A stretch of 64,000 nucleotides of DNA from NCBI GenBank assembly GCA_944990035.1, contig CALYLX010000127.1, positions 806,001 through 870,000 on the forward strand. Reading direction: 5' to 3'. Source of the stretch: Clitopilus passeckerianus (taxonomy: Eukaryota > Basidiomycota > Agaricomycetes > Agaricales > Entolomataceae). Position 1 is the stretch's first letter. Each line of letters begins with the position of its first letter. The notes beneath the pieces are model-generated. The model saw nothing but the letters and a program-made list of their open reading frames with translations. It made no database searches and was not told where the DNA came from. This document shows positions 29,575 through 42,511 of this stretch, piece after piece. The position numbers and the translations under genes are program-made.

Positions 29575-30543
29575 CTAGTCGTATCTCGTCACCTCCTCAG
29601 TATGTTCCCACAGTTTCTTCCTCGCCGCGGGAGAGCTGTACAGTCCCTTCCTCCCGATGTCTTCGCCTCGTGATCCAACTCTATAAAACCCCTTGGTACA
29701 ATGCAGTACGCCATGAAGCATATATTCTCCTGCATCTCGATACGATACTGTGAGAGGATATAGCACCCCGATAGCGATGGGAAATGCACATCGAATGAGA
29801 GCTGAATCGGAAGATGATCCAATGGACGTCCTGACGGGGCCAGGATAGGCGTGCGCGAAGGTCAAGGCAGGGTTCCTTGCCGCAAATTCCTAGGCGAGAA
29901 CACGTATTGGACTTCTGATATATGAAACGTAGAATGTGCTTACCTGCATCATGAGGTCGTTATATGTTGGAGCTTGCAAAGCCGCCGACCGTAGGGAATA
30001 ATTCGATTTGAGGCCAAGGTCATCAAGGTCAATTTCTCCACCTCTTCCTGCTGCCATGACAGAAAGCACTTTCGCATGTTCTCCTGCCTCCTTGGCCTTG
30101 AGCAGTAACGGCAGTAGGTCGTTGGTGAATTTCCAACGAGAATAGTAATGAACTGCTAGCTTCTTGTCTAGGCCCTCTTCCGTCTCATCTCGGCCTTTCA
30201 TCGTCGTGAATCCCTGGCTCATGAGGAGGAAGTTGAGCTTCGGGAGGCGTTGTAGGAGACCCGCTGTCACCGAGTGGACATTCTTCATGCGTGAAGCATC
30301 GCAGTGCACAAATTCGTGGGTATATTTCTCTCCCTTAGCTTTGGGCAGTTGAGAGATAATGGCATCGGCAGCATCGCTGTTACGGCCCACAATAATGATG
30401 TGGGCCTTCCCTTGAACGTGCTGAGCAAAGGCTTCTACCATACCCCGTCCAATTCCAGAGGTGCCTCCCACGAAGATGGCTACAGGAGTATACAGTGGTT
30501 TGAAATCTGCGTTCGCAGCCCGAACAGAGTGAAGTGAAGGCAT
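29575..30543 (-). CDS. Short-chain dehydrogenase, copy 3, without membrane anchor
   Basis: Model: complement(join(29575..29889, 29944..30543)), 915 nt, 304 residues. Cofactor motif IFVGGTSGIGRG and catalytic YxxxK in HYYSRWKFTN are kept, and the intron is shared with copies 1 and 2. It starts MPSLHSVRAANADF, which aligns with the residues right after the anchor of the other two, so this copy lacks the N-terminal hydrophobic segment and is likely soluble. It is the most diverged of the three. An unrecognised upstream exon supplying an anchor cannot be excluded. Confidence 0.84.
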
Positions 30544-30897
30544 ATCGAGGCTATGGTTTCGTAATGGTATAGAGAGCTAGAGTTACCAAGAGGACAAGAT
30601 GGGTCATCCAATCTGATAAAGGTTCTAGTAATAAGCACAGCGAAGGACACATCTATGTTTGAAACAGAGACATGCCGGTTGGACGCGTACTACCAGTGGG
30701 GGAGTCATAATGCATGATGTGCTGCGGTGGTCGCAGCGTAACTTAGCGCCCAATGTATTTGAGTAGTTGGTGACGACCTATGATGCGCTGCATGTTGCTG
30801 GACGATCGCGATGTACAAGGGGCTCGAGGCTGTGCAGCTTCCCCACCTTCAGGCATTGAACGGATAATCCGGATAATCCGCAGCCAGCATCATGCCA
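30544..30897. other. Intergenic stretch
   Basis: 354 bp between the start of SDR copy 3 and the stop of the Sld3-like gene. Contains only flanking sequence; no feature recognised. Confidence 0.5.
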
Positions 30898-32594
30898 TCA
30901 GCGTACGCGTTTACGCTTCGTCGGCGTGCTGTCCAATAGGATGCTCCCCTCGCCTCCATCATCATCATCGATATCTGTGAGCTCGTCTTCACCTCCACCG
31001 CCGCCATATATGGACATGAGGTCCGGTGAACTAGATAATTGCCGTTCGGCTTCGTCGTCGAGTCCTTCTGGTCGTCCGAAGGAATGTACGGAAGAGACGC
31101 TTTGGGTCCTTCCCATGTTGCGCTGACCAGCAAAGACATCCTTCAGCTGGAGCTGGGATTGAGTTCGGGATTGAGTCCGTGCCGGTCGTGCTTTCACGGG
31201 TGTTGCCTCCACCAGCGTGACACCAACATCTCTTTCCTCCTTCACCGCAGGATTCTGATTCGCGTTCGGCTTGGTAGCTTTCTTCTTTGCATCGAGCCTT
31301 GTTGCGTTCATGTTCTCCGTATTTGAGGCTTGTTGGCCCGAAGATTTCGTTTTCGGTTTGAATACCCTCGACATACTGACCTCTCGGTTGAGCATGCGCT
31401 TCTTGGGTCCTGAAGGGCCGATGCTGAGTTCCCGCTGCAGAGCACGTTCTTCTGCCAGTGATACGGATAGAGAACGAGCCCGGTGAGGTTGACGTGAAGA
31501 CGTGCTTGTTGTTGAGAGAGCTGGGGAGACCTGTCTAGTCGACTGCTTGCGATTAGGTTCTTTTGTGGTGATTTCCGTGACATCAGGCGTGGTGGCACGA
31601 GAAGACGAGGGTGAGGATGAATTTGAGGAGGCATAATCAGACGAGGGGAAAATCTTGCTATGGAATAGGGAGCATAGTTCGGGTAGCTTGGACTGGAATC
31701 TAAGGCAATTGAGTATCAGTATTCTGTCGGTATCGGCGCGGAAATCACATACTGAGGGGAAACAACTTCCGAGAAGAATTGCTGCATCCAGTCATGTTGC
31801 TGATCTTGATTCTGGGAAGGTTTCGGGGCCACCGTGGTGACCACGTCCAACAGGAGTTGCCACATGGACAACTTGTCAAAGAGGCCTTCCAGTGCGGTTT
31901 CATCATTGATTTGATCCTCTTCCGGCCTCTTAACTCGTTTGCGTTTCTTAGGAGATTGGTTTGGCGGAGCCGGAAGTGATAGCTTGGTGAAGTAGAGTAG
32001 AATTTGGACGAGAACCCTGAGGAAGAATAGATGAGATTCCCGTGATACAAAGTAGGTGGACCACTTACTCTCTTCGTTCCATCCGTTCAATCCACTTCAT
32101 ACGCCAGTTCGAATCTTCCCAAGGGCCATCCGTAGTTTTCTCCCAAAGGTCGTCGGCCTTCTCGTGATTCAGGACGTACCACATCATGGTTTCTTCTATT
32201 TCTCCTGCGCCCCCTCCATCGCGCAGAATACTCGGGAGCTCGGTGTGGTATTTGTTAGAAATAGACCTCGTTGTTTGTAGTAGTGAACCCAGGTGGTCAT
32301 GAAGAGGATGAGACTCCCGCGGACACGAAGATCCGGTTACTCGGAAGAGTGAAGGTACAAGAAACTTCAAGGGCATTATGGACTAGAATTAGTTTAGCTC
32401 AGTCATACGCTAGCAGTTAAATAAATTCCAACCTCAGGCAGCCACAAAAATTGCAGGTATGTCCGCACGATAAATTGCTCTTCCGTTTCATTGCTGAGAT
32501 CGAAAGGGTATTCGCGAGAAATAGACTTCGTTTGGTTTTCGGACCAGTTGATCTTGGGTGTCAGAGTTAGGCTATATTTCTGCGTGTCAGTCAT
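30898..32594 (-). CDS. Sld3-like DNA replication initiation factor (tentative)
   Basis: Model: complement(join(30898..31699, 31753..32016, 32069..32382, 32433..32594)), 1542 nt, 513 residues, all phases consistent. The helical middle (WRMKWIERMERREVLVQILLYF, then LSLPAPPNQSPKKRKRV and LEGLFDKLSMWQLL) resembles the conserved core of fungal Sld3, the factor that brings Cdc45 to origins when phosphorylated by CDK. The C-terminal 270 residues are Ser/Thr-rich with basic patches and end in SILLDSTPTKRKRVR; SP/TP sites are plentiful. Identity comes from recalled family pattern only. G1/S-type MluI boxes just upstream fit a replication gene. The ATG at 32594 is the first in frame; the stretch before it is open but has no ATG. 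Confidence 0.55.
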
Positions 32595-33038
32595 AGCGCA
32601 GAGACGCTTGCCAACGGACAAGGGTTTCTTTGGGGAGACTTTCGTGGTAGGTGGAGAAACGCGATGCGTGTCACGTTTGAGACGCGTCGCGACGCGAACT
32701 GTCACGTTCTCACGGCCAATGAAGCGCCATCATACTGAGACCCGAACTTGACTTGAACGCTGGAGGTGTTGGCTCCAACTGTACCTAAACTTGGTTTCAC
32801 TACCGTCCATGACGAGGGTTATGAGAAGCTCCCCACCTAGTTGGCTATTGAACGGGATGATGGATGTTCACCTTTGGGGTAATTGCTATCGCGGTGCACT
32901 CGTTCGCACCACCGCGAGATATTGTTTGCCATTGGAAAAGAATGAGATTGGATTGGGAGAGAGGTAGAAGAACTACTTTTACTTGAAATGTGAATGTACC
33001 CCTAGCATAAACACAAATGATTGCACTTGTATCATCTC
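32595..33038. other. Intergenic stretch upstream of the Sld3-like gene
   Basis: 444 bp containing the MluI-box cluster (listed separately), the Sld3-like promoter and the 3' flank of the GH92 gene. No other feature seen. Confidence 0.5.
32659..32697 (-). promoter_or_regulatory. MluI-box (MCB-like) cluster upstream of the Sld3-like gene
   Basis: ACGCGA at 32659-32664, ACGCGT at 32682-32687 and ACGCGA at 32692-32697, about 65-105 bp before the chosen start codon. In yeasts MCB elements bound by MBF drive G1/S expression of replication genes. The position also argues that this stretch is promoter or 5' UTR and not coding, supporting the 32594 start. Confidence 0.45.
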
Positions 33039-36000
33039 CTATGCGCTGAATCCTCCCGTCTCTAACGAATCGGGCAATGCATTCGCTCCGCTCCCACAGC
33101 CTCTCTGTGCAGCGGCAGCAGAATCATCATCCACCTCGATTACGATCTCTCCTCCGCCAACCACATCATCAAATGCAATCCAACACAAGCTCGAGGCTGG
33201 CTGTCCGTTGATGGCAACGCTCTTCACAAACACCTTGCTGCCAGATGGAGGTGTTTGCGTCAGGGTGCTAGCATCAAACCCATTGACCGTGAACTTGGTC
33301 GAGGTGTTCATAGCGTTGTTGTGAATGACGAAAGAGGATAGCAGAGGGGATCCGATGAGCAATTGGCGGGAAGAAGGAACTGGGTACAAGCCCATGAGGT
33401 GGAAGGTCAATAAAGCTGCCATTGCGCCGGAATCGTCGTTCCCTGGAAGCCTGACAAAGTCGCGGTTCGTCAGTTGAAGAATTATGGACCCGCATCTTAG
33501 CCAGACGCTTACCCGGTAATCTTCGTATTGAAATTCTTGTAGACGACCTCGCGGACTCGTAGAGCAGAGAGGTCAGGGCGGTTTGCATAATGATAAAGCC
33601 AGGGGATTTCGAATGACGGTTCGTTGCCCGCTTGGAAATAACCCTTGCTGAAGTAGTGGTCACTGTAAAGCATTGCCTCGTCAATACCCGAGCCTCTCCT
33701 TGGGACCTACGCCTTACAGTCTGGTCAAGAAAGTCGCGGTGCCACCCATGAGCTTGATGAGGGTTGCCATTGATTGTGGGGCGAAGAAACTCATTTCCCA
33801 AGAGGAAGCTGTACAAAGAAGTGTTAGGGCAAACTTACAGCTGGAACAGTCAAAATGGCCGCACATTCATAGAATCCAGTGTTATTATCGTCTCCACGGG
33901 CACACGAATGGCCGACAGGATCAACGGGAGAGCAAGCATCTGGTGAACTGTAAGCAAACGTCCCGTTCTGTAATCCGAGTCCGTCAGTTCGGGATATAAG
34001 GTGAGGGCAGGATAACTGGTATTCACAGGATATCGACGTTGGGCAAAGCCAGAGAATCCATCGGACGTCACGTTGGCATCCCACATGTTAACGAAATTCA
34101 TCGACCGATTTGCATATTTTGTGATGTCGGCGTCTGACTTCTTCAAGGCAATTGCAGCCTGGCGGACTGCGAAGTCACCTAAGGCATACTAAAAGCAGAT
34201 TAAAGTCAATGCAAATTCGACAAGATACGAATTAAGGAACAAACCTCATAAGCACGTGAGGCTTCCCTGGTCGCAAGTCCAGTTGACCCGCTAGGATCAG
34301 TCCATGACGTTGGTAAATACCCAAAAGTGTTCCACGCGGTGTTCTGCCTGCCAACTGGATCCATTATTAGTCTCGCATTGCATCATCGTAGACTTGCCCA
34401 TACCTCGGTACCAGTCTGGAGGCTACGTTGTCTTATTAGGTCATGTCAAATAATAGGGTATATGCGCGCTTACCGTATTCTCTGCAGTGTCCACTAGCGC
34501 TTTATAGAGATCGTCGGTGGGGACCCCAAGCTCTTGGGCTTGAGATGCATACTTGACAGCGAAATCGCCCAAAATAGGCATGCCGTCGCTGCCACCTTGC
34601 ACATACCCACTTGAAACTTACGTTAACGGTAGATGGAGGTCGACTGGGATTAATGGCTCACGCTTGGGTATTTGAACGGCACTCGGGAATGAAGCCAGTA
34701 TTTCGCCAGCCATCGATATAGGTATTGACGATCTCAGCCCATTCACGTGGTGAGGTGATCGAGAGAAGAGGGTGAACGGTGCGGAAAGTATCCCATGAGC
34801 TATGCGAGGACGTAAGTGTCTGACCTTCACCCGCCGGAAAGCCATACTCGCCAGAACAACGCGTCGTAGAACGGGTACTGAGAGGTCCAGTAAGGATTTT
34901 CACCTGTCAGGTTTGCTGGGACCAGAGACGACCTGTAGAGCTATAAACGTTTGTCAGTGGCAGCCGTATGCTAAAGGGAGAACCATGAACCCACCGAAGA
35001 ATACAGCAGCGTCACAATGTCCTTGTTCTCGTTCGCCAAAGCCGGCAACTCGATCCTGGTTAGGACGTCCTCCCATTTCGTTTGGGACGCCTGCTCGACC
35101 TTGTGCCAGTCCCAATCCGGTATCTCTTCTTCAGCATTTGCGCAAGCCGCGTCGGAATTTCTGAATGAAACCCCGAATCGTGCGAGGACAGAAGACGAAG
35201 ACGTGTTGAAGGATAGTAGACCCCCAGCCTGGATGGGCGAAACACTACTTTGGTAAGTGAACGAGAGCGAAGTAGCATTGGGGTTGATGGTAATGTTATT
35301 TGGGCTGCTTGTGGATACGGACTGATAAGTCCCAAGCTCTACAAGTTGTTGCTGAATGCCTGATGAGGGAGGTGCCTTGAAATCATAGCAGGCATACACG
35401 GTGTAGTTGTCTGGGCCGTAGCTCTGCAAGGGATTGGTCAGGGGATGGTTCCGTGTCTATGTCAAGTAATGTGCGTACCTGCTGGAAAGTGCCACTCAAT
35501 TTCACCCTTCCCGCGGTATCGATATTGATACTCCCTCCATGGAAGGAACGCTGTAGGTCGTTCGTCAGATCAACTACGACGTGATTGACTGGTTGCCCGC
35601 TAATGGCTGGGTAGGAAAACTTGATCAAACCGGCGCGTCGGGTCGAAGTCGTTTCTGTCTTGATTCCGTTTGTGAAGGTTGTAGTGAAATAACCTGGTCG
35701 CGCAGCTGAACAAATCAGTCGTTTAGCGATAATTCAATTCAATGAGAACATCGGCTAACCATCAGCACCAGCAGCTCGTAGAGTCTGGCGAGCCCCGAGA
35801 CGAACTCGGCAAGATGTAAAGGAACAGTTTTGTAGTGGAAATAGCGGGAATATTCCGTAACCTCCGTTGGTGTTTCCACCAGTGCCTTCATCATGCATGA
35901 GCGAAATGCCAGTGATCGAAGAGTTATCTGCAATGTATCCGGCTTGCCGAGGAGCAGTGCTGACATCTATGCCAACTTTAACCATACCATGAGGAACTGC

Positions 36001-36211
36001 TGCGCCTGTAATGTACCCATGTCAGTATCCTCTCGACTGAGAGGGTGTAGGAAAACTAGCCTGGAAAAGCGTTCCCTCCACTTCCACCGTTGGCACCTGA
36101 CGCGGTTCCAATGAATAAATTGACCAGAGATGTGAGATTGGCTGCGTCAACCCCTCCGATTCCTGATGCGAGAAGCAAGCCAAAAACCCATCGTTCTGAC
36201 CACAGAATCAT
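33039..36211 (-). CDS. Secreted GH92 alpha-mannosidase
   Basis: Glycoside hydrolase family 92, exo-acting alpha-1,2-type mannosidases that trim mannans and N-glycans outside the cell. Starts MILWSERWVFGLLLASG, a signal peptide ending near GVDA. Family blocks in order: LVNLFIGTASGANGGSGGNAFPGAA, VPHGMVKVGID, GISLMHDEGTGG, FYDALFCSWDTFRTVHPLLS, YVQGGSDGMPILGDF, TGFYESSSWEMSFFAPQ and GLPGNDDSGAM near the end. Fourteen exons; the model has no frame break. Two introns use GC donors (36006-36060 and 34800-34851). A hydrophobic-poor beta-rich C-terminus ends at TAG 33039-33041. Several N-glycosylation sequons are visible. Confidence 0.9.
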
Positions 36212-37217
36212 CTTGTAGGGTAAATGATCCCAAAGACATTTCGCTGGTTCCAATTATATACCATCAATGGCTCGTAGGGAAGGGTAACTCGTCAAGCAGT
36301 GCTTCTTGGAGCACAAGGTGTTTCGGGCTTGATGCATGTGGAGACGGCGCATGTGAGCAGAGGCGAACAGGCAACGACCCTTCTTTGCATTGGTCTGTAG
36401 ACCAGATTCTGGTTCATTGTCGTGTTTTTAACCCGCTTCTGCTTCTTCTGGCAATCATTGGGCCTTTTAAGGCATCCAGAGCAGATCGTGTCGAACGTTC
36501 GATGTGGTTGCTGACAAGCGTCGGGGTTCCTGAGATGATGCCGCTGTGAATACTGATGGCGGTCCGGCATCTCTGCCACGCCTTACCATGAACCCTATGT
36601 GGGTTTCCGTCTATAACAAATGTATATCTCTTAAATGAAAAGGGAGGGCTAGACAACGAAAAGGCTGATCCTTCCGTAATGCGAACCAATCGAGCCAAAC
36701 TCAACAGCGCCAAAAGGGTACCGCCAAAGTTTCGAGCAGGACAAGTGAGGCTAAGATATAACTGACTCGGAGAGTTCTTGGGGAAACACCATTTAAGGTG
36801 TTCTACTGAGAGAGGATGCTAATGGTTCAGTGGATCTGAGTCAGTCAGCCGGAATAAATCCTCCTGTGGCTGACTTGGTGGTGGTCGAGCCCCAGGAGCG
36901 TCCTTTGATCAAGTTTGTTCGACATTATGAATGTAATCAATTCTCTGCCATGATCCATCATATTCAAAGTGACGAACGAGACATTCGGTGGTAGATATGG
37001 CTTCAAAGCTTGGAAAATAGGCGGGATGAGAGGCGACGAAGGCTCGAAGACCCGAAGAATCATGGATAACATACGAATTTGCTATTTTCCCTTATAAAGC
37101 AATGATAGTAATGAGGTTTTTCACATTCTACATCTCAAACCTTGCCATACACCCCAATTGAGTTGATCTATAGACCATGTTCTCTGACGTTGACAACATC
37201 ACTGCTTCGAATTCACC
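36212..37217. other. Intergenic stretch, 1.0 kb
   Basis: Upstream region of GH92 and 3' flank of the F-box gene. On the minus strand just before the GH92 ATG a TATATAAT stretch (about 36252-36260) could serve as TATA box. Short open frames here have no recognisable content. Confidence 0.45.
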
Positions 37218-38915
37218 TTAGTAGACACGACCTCGTCCCTTGTCGACCCCATTGTAACACCCTCCCCACCTCTTGATATCCACATCCTCCCGGTAACCAT
37301 AATATGGTACCGTCTTATGACTGGCATACAACCCATCTGAGTCTCGCTCGAGAATCATCCATTCAGGAAAATTGTCAGAGGAGTCGCTGTATTTGACGGC
37401 CACGAATTTGAGCGTAGGCACAGCTGAAGCCAGAGCTTGCAAGGCGGGTATGGCCTCGTCCTTCTCTTCCTTCCATTCCTGCTCCTCCTCGCCACTCTCT
37501 GAGCCTTCCTGCCCGTCCCCTTCCGCAGGAGGTGGTTGTTTCCACGAGGCAAGATCCACGAAATAGTAATGGGTCAAGTTCGGCATATGTTTGAAGATTT
37601 CGATCATTTCATGCTGATCCTAAGGCTGCTCGTCAGTCCCAGACAGATGACAGGGTGGATAGGTGACGCACCTGTACTGGCCCATAAATGGTGGTGTTGG
37701 AAAGGTTCAAGGCAAGGCGCTCAACGCCCATTGAGGAACGCAGAATATTTCGCGCCACCTTGCAGGAATATGGCTCGAGAGTATCAATGGCCAAAGACTT
37801 GAGGCTGGTAACATGCTTCAAGAGATACTCATCGGTGATTGGTGCCTCAAACCGAGGGATATCGTCTTCACTCAGCAACAAGCTTAAGTGGTTGAGGCTG
37901 GATATAAGTTTGGTCGGAACATTGTAGTCGCATTTTGTGGGGTTCCACAACGTGTTCAATGCTCGAAGTCCGGGCATACTGCAATAGTCGACGTCCCCTT
38001 GTCCGTCGTCTGGCCGGTCGACAAGGCTGAGGGTTCTCAAACCAGGATGAGAACCAAAAAACTCTTGTTCTGCACCACTGAGGACGTAGCCCGCTATATT
38101 GAGGCGCCTGAGGTGTGGCCAAACTGTGGTTTGGAACAGGTGTCGTAGGATTTCATTGAGATCATCGCAGTTATCTGTTCCCATGATGTAGATGTGCAAG
38201 TCTTGTAGACAGGGCTGCGAAGCAATGGCTTGAGCCAGGTTCTGAACGATTGGAACATAATCCTCCCTGAGCTCCAGGTAGAACCTTCGGTCCACAAAAG
38301 ATAATTGTGTTAGATTGGTCAATTTCCATACCTGTTGATCCGCCATGAGAATGAAACGAGACAGAATGATTATTGTGAGTAGGCACGTACCGGACAGTGG
38401 GCTAAGAGTGATATGTCTTCTTCTGAAGTCTCAATACCATCATCGGGAATACATAACTCGAACTCCCGTAAGTCTGGGCATGCCGAGCATAGGGTATCCA
38501 GTAATGCCATTGAAGGGCGAGATTCAATTGTCCATTCGAAGCGTTGTAAATTCGAGAGAAACTGCACAAATGGAGTCAGGTTCTCGTCCATTGTTTCTTC
38601 ATCCAGCTCTCCATAAGATAAACACCCTAAGCGAGAAGTTGGGGCAATCGGGCTTTCCCCAAAGCCATTACTCCAAGTGACACTTTCTTCATCAGTAATC
38701 TCGAGATATCGAATTCGGTTTGCAAGAAGAGGGCGCTCTCTAAGAGCTGTCCAAAGGTCAAAGCGCCGTGCATCGCAATGTAACAGTCTGTATTGGAGAT
38801 GGTTCGGGACTACGATTTCGTAGAGTAGTTTTGACGTGATGGAAAGTGAGAGCAAATCACTCGGCCGATCGACGAACGATGCAATTAGCTCGAAGAGATC
38901 TCGAGGAAGAAACAT
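37218..38915 (-). CDS. F-box/leucine-rich-repeat protein
   Basis: Likely substrate adaptor of an SCF ubiquitin ligase. Model: complement(join(37218..37619, 37672..38331, 38391..38915)), 1587 nt, 528 residues. The N-terminal F-box reads LPRDLFELIASFVDRPSDLL. Degenerate leucine-rich stretches follow (LTQLSFVDRRFYLEL, LRRLNIAGYVLSG, LKSLAIDTLEPYS). Near the C-terminus an acidic Glu/Gly/Ser run (GDGQEGSESGEEEQEWKEE) interrupts the repeats. It is homologous to the broken copy at 16370-17960. Target unknown. Confidence 0.85.
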
Positions 38916-39301
38916 GTTCTTGGTGAGGATGCCAAAAGTTCGGTGGATGAGTCGTGTAGATCTTTGCCAAAATAAAATTGGCGAGGGCCACGTGGGTAAC
39001 TCCTGCGCCTCTTGACTTCAACTCGAGTGAGTCGAGTCGCTGGGAAGAATTTCAAATCCCAACAAACCCCCAAGTGATACCCGTTCAGCCAAGATCGTGG
39101 GCCGCAGTTTTATGGGACTAACCTAGGTTATTTTCGCGTTCTCTTCATATCCTTGCGAATCTCGGCGCCTCAAGCTCAGATGACAGAGATGATGATGGTC
39201 CAAGTTTGTTTCACACTTTGTTGCACAATAACCACAAATAACTATGGTACCTCCATCTGCTCGCCAAAAAAAGTGAGAGCCCAAGGCACCTGCTGCTGAA
39301 C
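38916..39301. promoter_or_regulatory. Divergent promoter region of the F-box gene and NOP4
   Basis: 386 bp between two outward-reading start codons. A minus-strand open frame across it and into NOP4 looks like a shadow. No specific factor site recognised. Confidence 0.4.
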
Positions 39302-42300
39302 ATGGATTCAACGCTTGGAAAACGGAAAGAACGAGAGGTTGACGGTGATGAAGCCTCTGAACGGCATGGGTAAAGTACTTACTGCTGTTCGGGATAAACA
39401 TCGGTTTTAACAAGCCTTGCAGATCAACACTTTTCGTCTCGAATTTGCCATTTACCGCAACCTCAGTTGATCTACAGACGCTCTTCTCCGACATTGCACC
39501 TGTTCGGTCGGCCTTTGTAGTAACAGAGCACGGAACAGGCGTCTCTAAGGGTGTCGGATATGTATCATTTGCTATCAAGGAAGATGCACAGTCCGCTTTT
39601 GAGCAAATCTCGAAAGACGGGCTAGCTCTTGTTGGCAGGAAAATTCGTGTGCAATGGGCCGACCAAAAGGTTCTATCTGCCCTTTTATTTCTCAACAAAA
39701 TGTTTTGATAGTTTTGCGTCAGCCCAAGGAGAAAAGGGAGAAGGGAGAAGACACTCCGAAGAAGGAACCAAAAACCCGGCCACCACCTCGGCCTCAACAG
39801 CCAAGGCTGCCCCATGACCCTACATCAATACGAACCATTGTAATATCTGGACTTCCATCATCGGTTGGCTCGAAAACTCTATGGAAGAAGATTAGGAAAT
39901 GCGATGGTGCAGAAAAGGTCGATTGGCCGGTTGAAGACAGCAGTTCACCCACAGGTAAACATACGCTCATATCATAATGACTCTATAGGGTATACTCACT
40001 GCACATTGCAGCACACGTTGTATTCAAATCACCAAGCGCTGCCTCCAATGCCATAACCAAGCTTCACGCCCACGTCTTCAAAGGGCACCTCTTATCCGTT
40101 GCTCTCAAAAAACGTCTAGAGAATCTGTCAAAACCTGCAGCAGCATCCTCATCAAAAGGCGAATCGTCCTCAAAAGCGGAAGGTTCTTCAAAATCTGCAG
40201 CTCCAAGCCGCTCTAGCCGTCTCATAATACGCAACCTTCCGTGGAATATCACTGAACAAGACCTACGAGCTGTCTTTCTTCCTTATGGACCAATACACTC
40301 TATCCATATACCCACAACATCCCCACCTGCGACGGAAGAAACTGGTGAAGGCGACTCATCAGCTAAACGACCCGCACGAGCGCGGGCAAAAGGCTTTGCT
40401 TTCGTTTGGATGCTGAGCAAAAAGGACGCTGAGAAGGCTATTGAGGGGTGCAATGGAAAATCTGTCAGCGCAGGGATGGCGGAGTCTTTGGTCTCGGACA
40501 AGCAGAAAAAGAAGAAACAGAGGCGAGAAGAGAAGAGGTTGAAGGCTTTGGCTGCAAAGGCTGCTCAAAATGCGGACGGGGCGGAGAAGGAGGGAGATGA
40601 AGAAGAAGACATCGAGGAGAAAAGAGAGGATGAACGTGTAATTGCCGTGGATTGGGCACTGAGTAAGGATAAGTGGCAAGAGGAGAAGGCCAAAATGGAG
40701 CAGGAGGAGGAGGAAAAGGACGTCGACATGGAAGATGTCTCTGGGTCTGAGAGTGAAAGCGACGAGGAAAGCGGCAATGATGAGGACAGTCACATCGGTG
40801 TTCATGACAGAGATGAAGATAGCGATGACGATGATGACAGTCAAGCGAGGAGTAAAGATGAGGAGGAGGAGCCCATCAAGCCTTCTCTTCCTCCGCCTGA
40901 AACTGGGAATACTCTCTTTGTGCGGAATGTACCGTTCGAGGCCACTGAAGATGACCTCAGGACGCTGTAAGTGGTCCTCAACACTTGGATTTCTGTCGTT
41001 ACTAATCACGACCGCAGCTTCCGAGCCTTCGGTCTACTACGCTACGCCAGAATCACAATTGACCCTGCTACTGGCCGTTCTCGAGGCACAGGTTTTGCAT
41101 GCTTCTGGAATCGAGAAGACGCGGATAAGGTTGTCACCCAAAGTGACCTCCTGCGTGCAGAGACAACCGGGACGACAGTTGTATGTGCTCTTGTTGGTTG
41201 TCACCATTTCTGATCTCTAACAAAGTTATATGCTACCAGCCCCAACCCAAGAAGAATCCTTTCAAACTCCCCTCCATCTTGACACCCGATCCCTCGTCAA
41301 CCTTAGCCCACAGCCTCGTGCTGCATGGCAGAACCCTGGATTGCGTCCGAGCCGTCACCCGCGACGAAGCTGGAAAACTGAGGGAAGCCGGTGAGAAGGC
41401 CCGACAAAAGGCTGACAAACGCAACATGTACCTCTTGCGAGAAGGAGGTTTGTGCTCGTCTCAACTTTCTCTATCAAACTATGTCCTGATGATTCTTTGC
41501 CATTTCAGTTATCTTGCCGAGCGCTCCTGCAGCTGCATCCCTTTCACCCGCTGAAATTGAACGACGCACTTCCTCTTACAATGCCCGTCGAGCTCTCCTC
41601 AAGTCCAACCCCTCCCTGTACATCTCAAAGACGCGACTGAGCATACGACAAATTCCTCTCTTTGTCTCCGAACGAGCTCTCAAACGCCTAGCAGCGCATG
41701 CGACAAAGGCCTTTGAAGCTGAGGTGGCTGCAGGAGATCGCACGGCTCTAACCTCGGACGAACTTGCCATCGACACCACCACACTAGAGGAGGGCGAGGA
41801 TCGCGAGCAGACCGAGAAGAAAGAGAAAGGGAAAAAGAAGAAGTTTGGAGGAAAGCGACAGTCCGGTGTCAAACAAGCCAAGATCGTACGACAAGCAGAG
41901 CGAGTGGATGCTGTCACAGGAAAGGCTCGCAGTAAAGGCTACGGGTTCTTGGAGATGTACTCCCATGCTGACGCGCTTAGAGTGTTGCGCTGGGCAAACT
42001 GCAATCCTTCTATTGCGGCTCTGTTTGGGGAATGGTGGAAGGACGAGGTCAAGGATCTTCTAAAGATTGAGGAGGCGAAGAAGGAGGGTGAAAAGGACGA
42101 GGCCAGAGTGACTAGGCTGAAGGGCGAATTGGAGAAAAGGGCTGAAAGCTTGGTTGATAAGAAGAGTCGAGGAACCCTGATTGTCGAGTTCTCGATCGAG
42201 AACGTCCAAGTCGTCCAACGTCGCAACAACGCACACGCCAGACCTGAGGTGAGTCTTAGGCAATACCTTTCAAGATTGTAAGTTGCTGACTATCGAGATA

Positions 42301-42511
42301 GAAGGAACCCGTTGAGGAGAAGCGGAAGCGGAAACAGGATACTGAGAAAACTGAGGAACGGCAAGTGAAGCGACAGAAAGTAGACAAAGTAGTGAGGGCA
42401 GATGAGGCAAACCCACCGAAACCAAAAATCACCGAAGCGACCAAGTCTAATCCCGTTGGCTCAATTATCGGGAGGAAGCGGAAGGAGAGAAAGGCAGGCA
42501 AAAAGGCTTGA
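39302..42511 (+). CDS. NOP4: NOP4-like nucleolar RNA-binding protein
   Basis: Nucleolar factor for 60S ribosomal subunit assembly and 27S pre-rRNA processing. Model: join(39302..39369, 39423..39669, 39723..39954, 40012..40966, 41018..41180, 41240..41447, 41509..42248, 42302..42511), 2823 nt, 940 residues. RRMs: STLFVSNLPF (about 24), TIVISGLP (about 133), SRLIIRNLPW (about 245), NTLFVRNVPF (about 485), plus a C-terminal RRM-like unit (TRLSIRQIPLFVSERALK and KGYGFLEMYSHADAL). An acidic Asp/Glu/Ser tract precedes the fourth, and the tail is Lys/Arg-rich (IIGRKRKERKAGKKA), as expected for nucleolar targeting. All phases close. Confidence 0.91.

Noticed and set aside
39123..39815. 230-residue minus-strand open frame across the NOP4 start
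   Set aside because: It overlaps the well-supported first RRM of NOP4 and has no homologous pattern.
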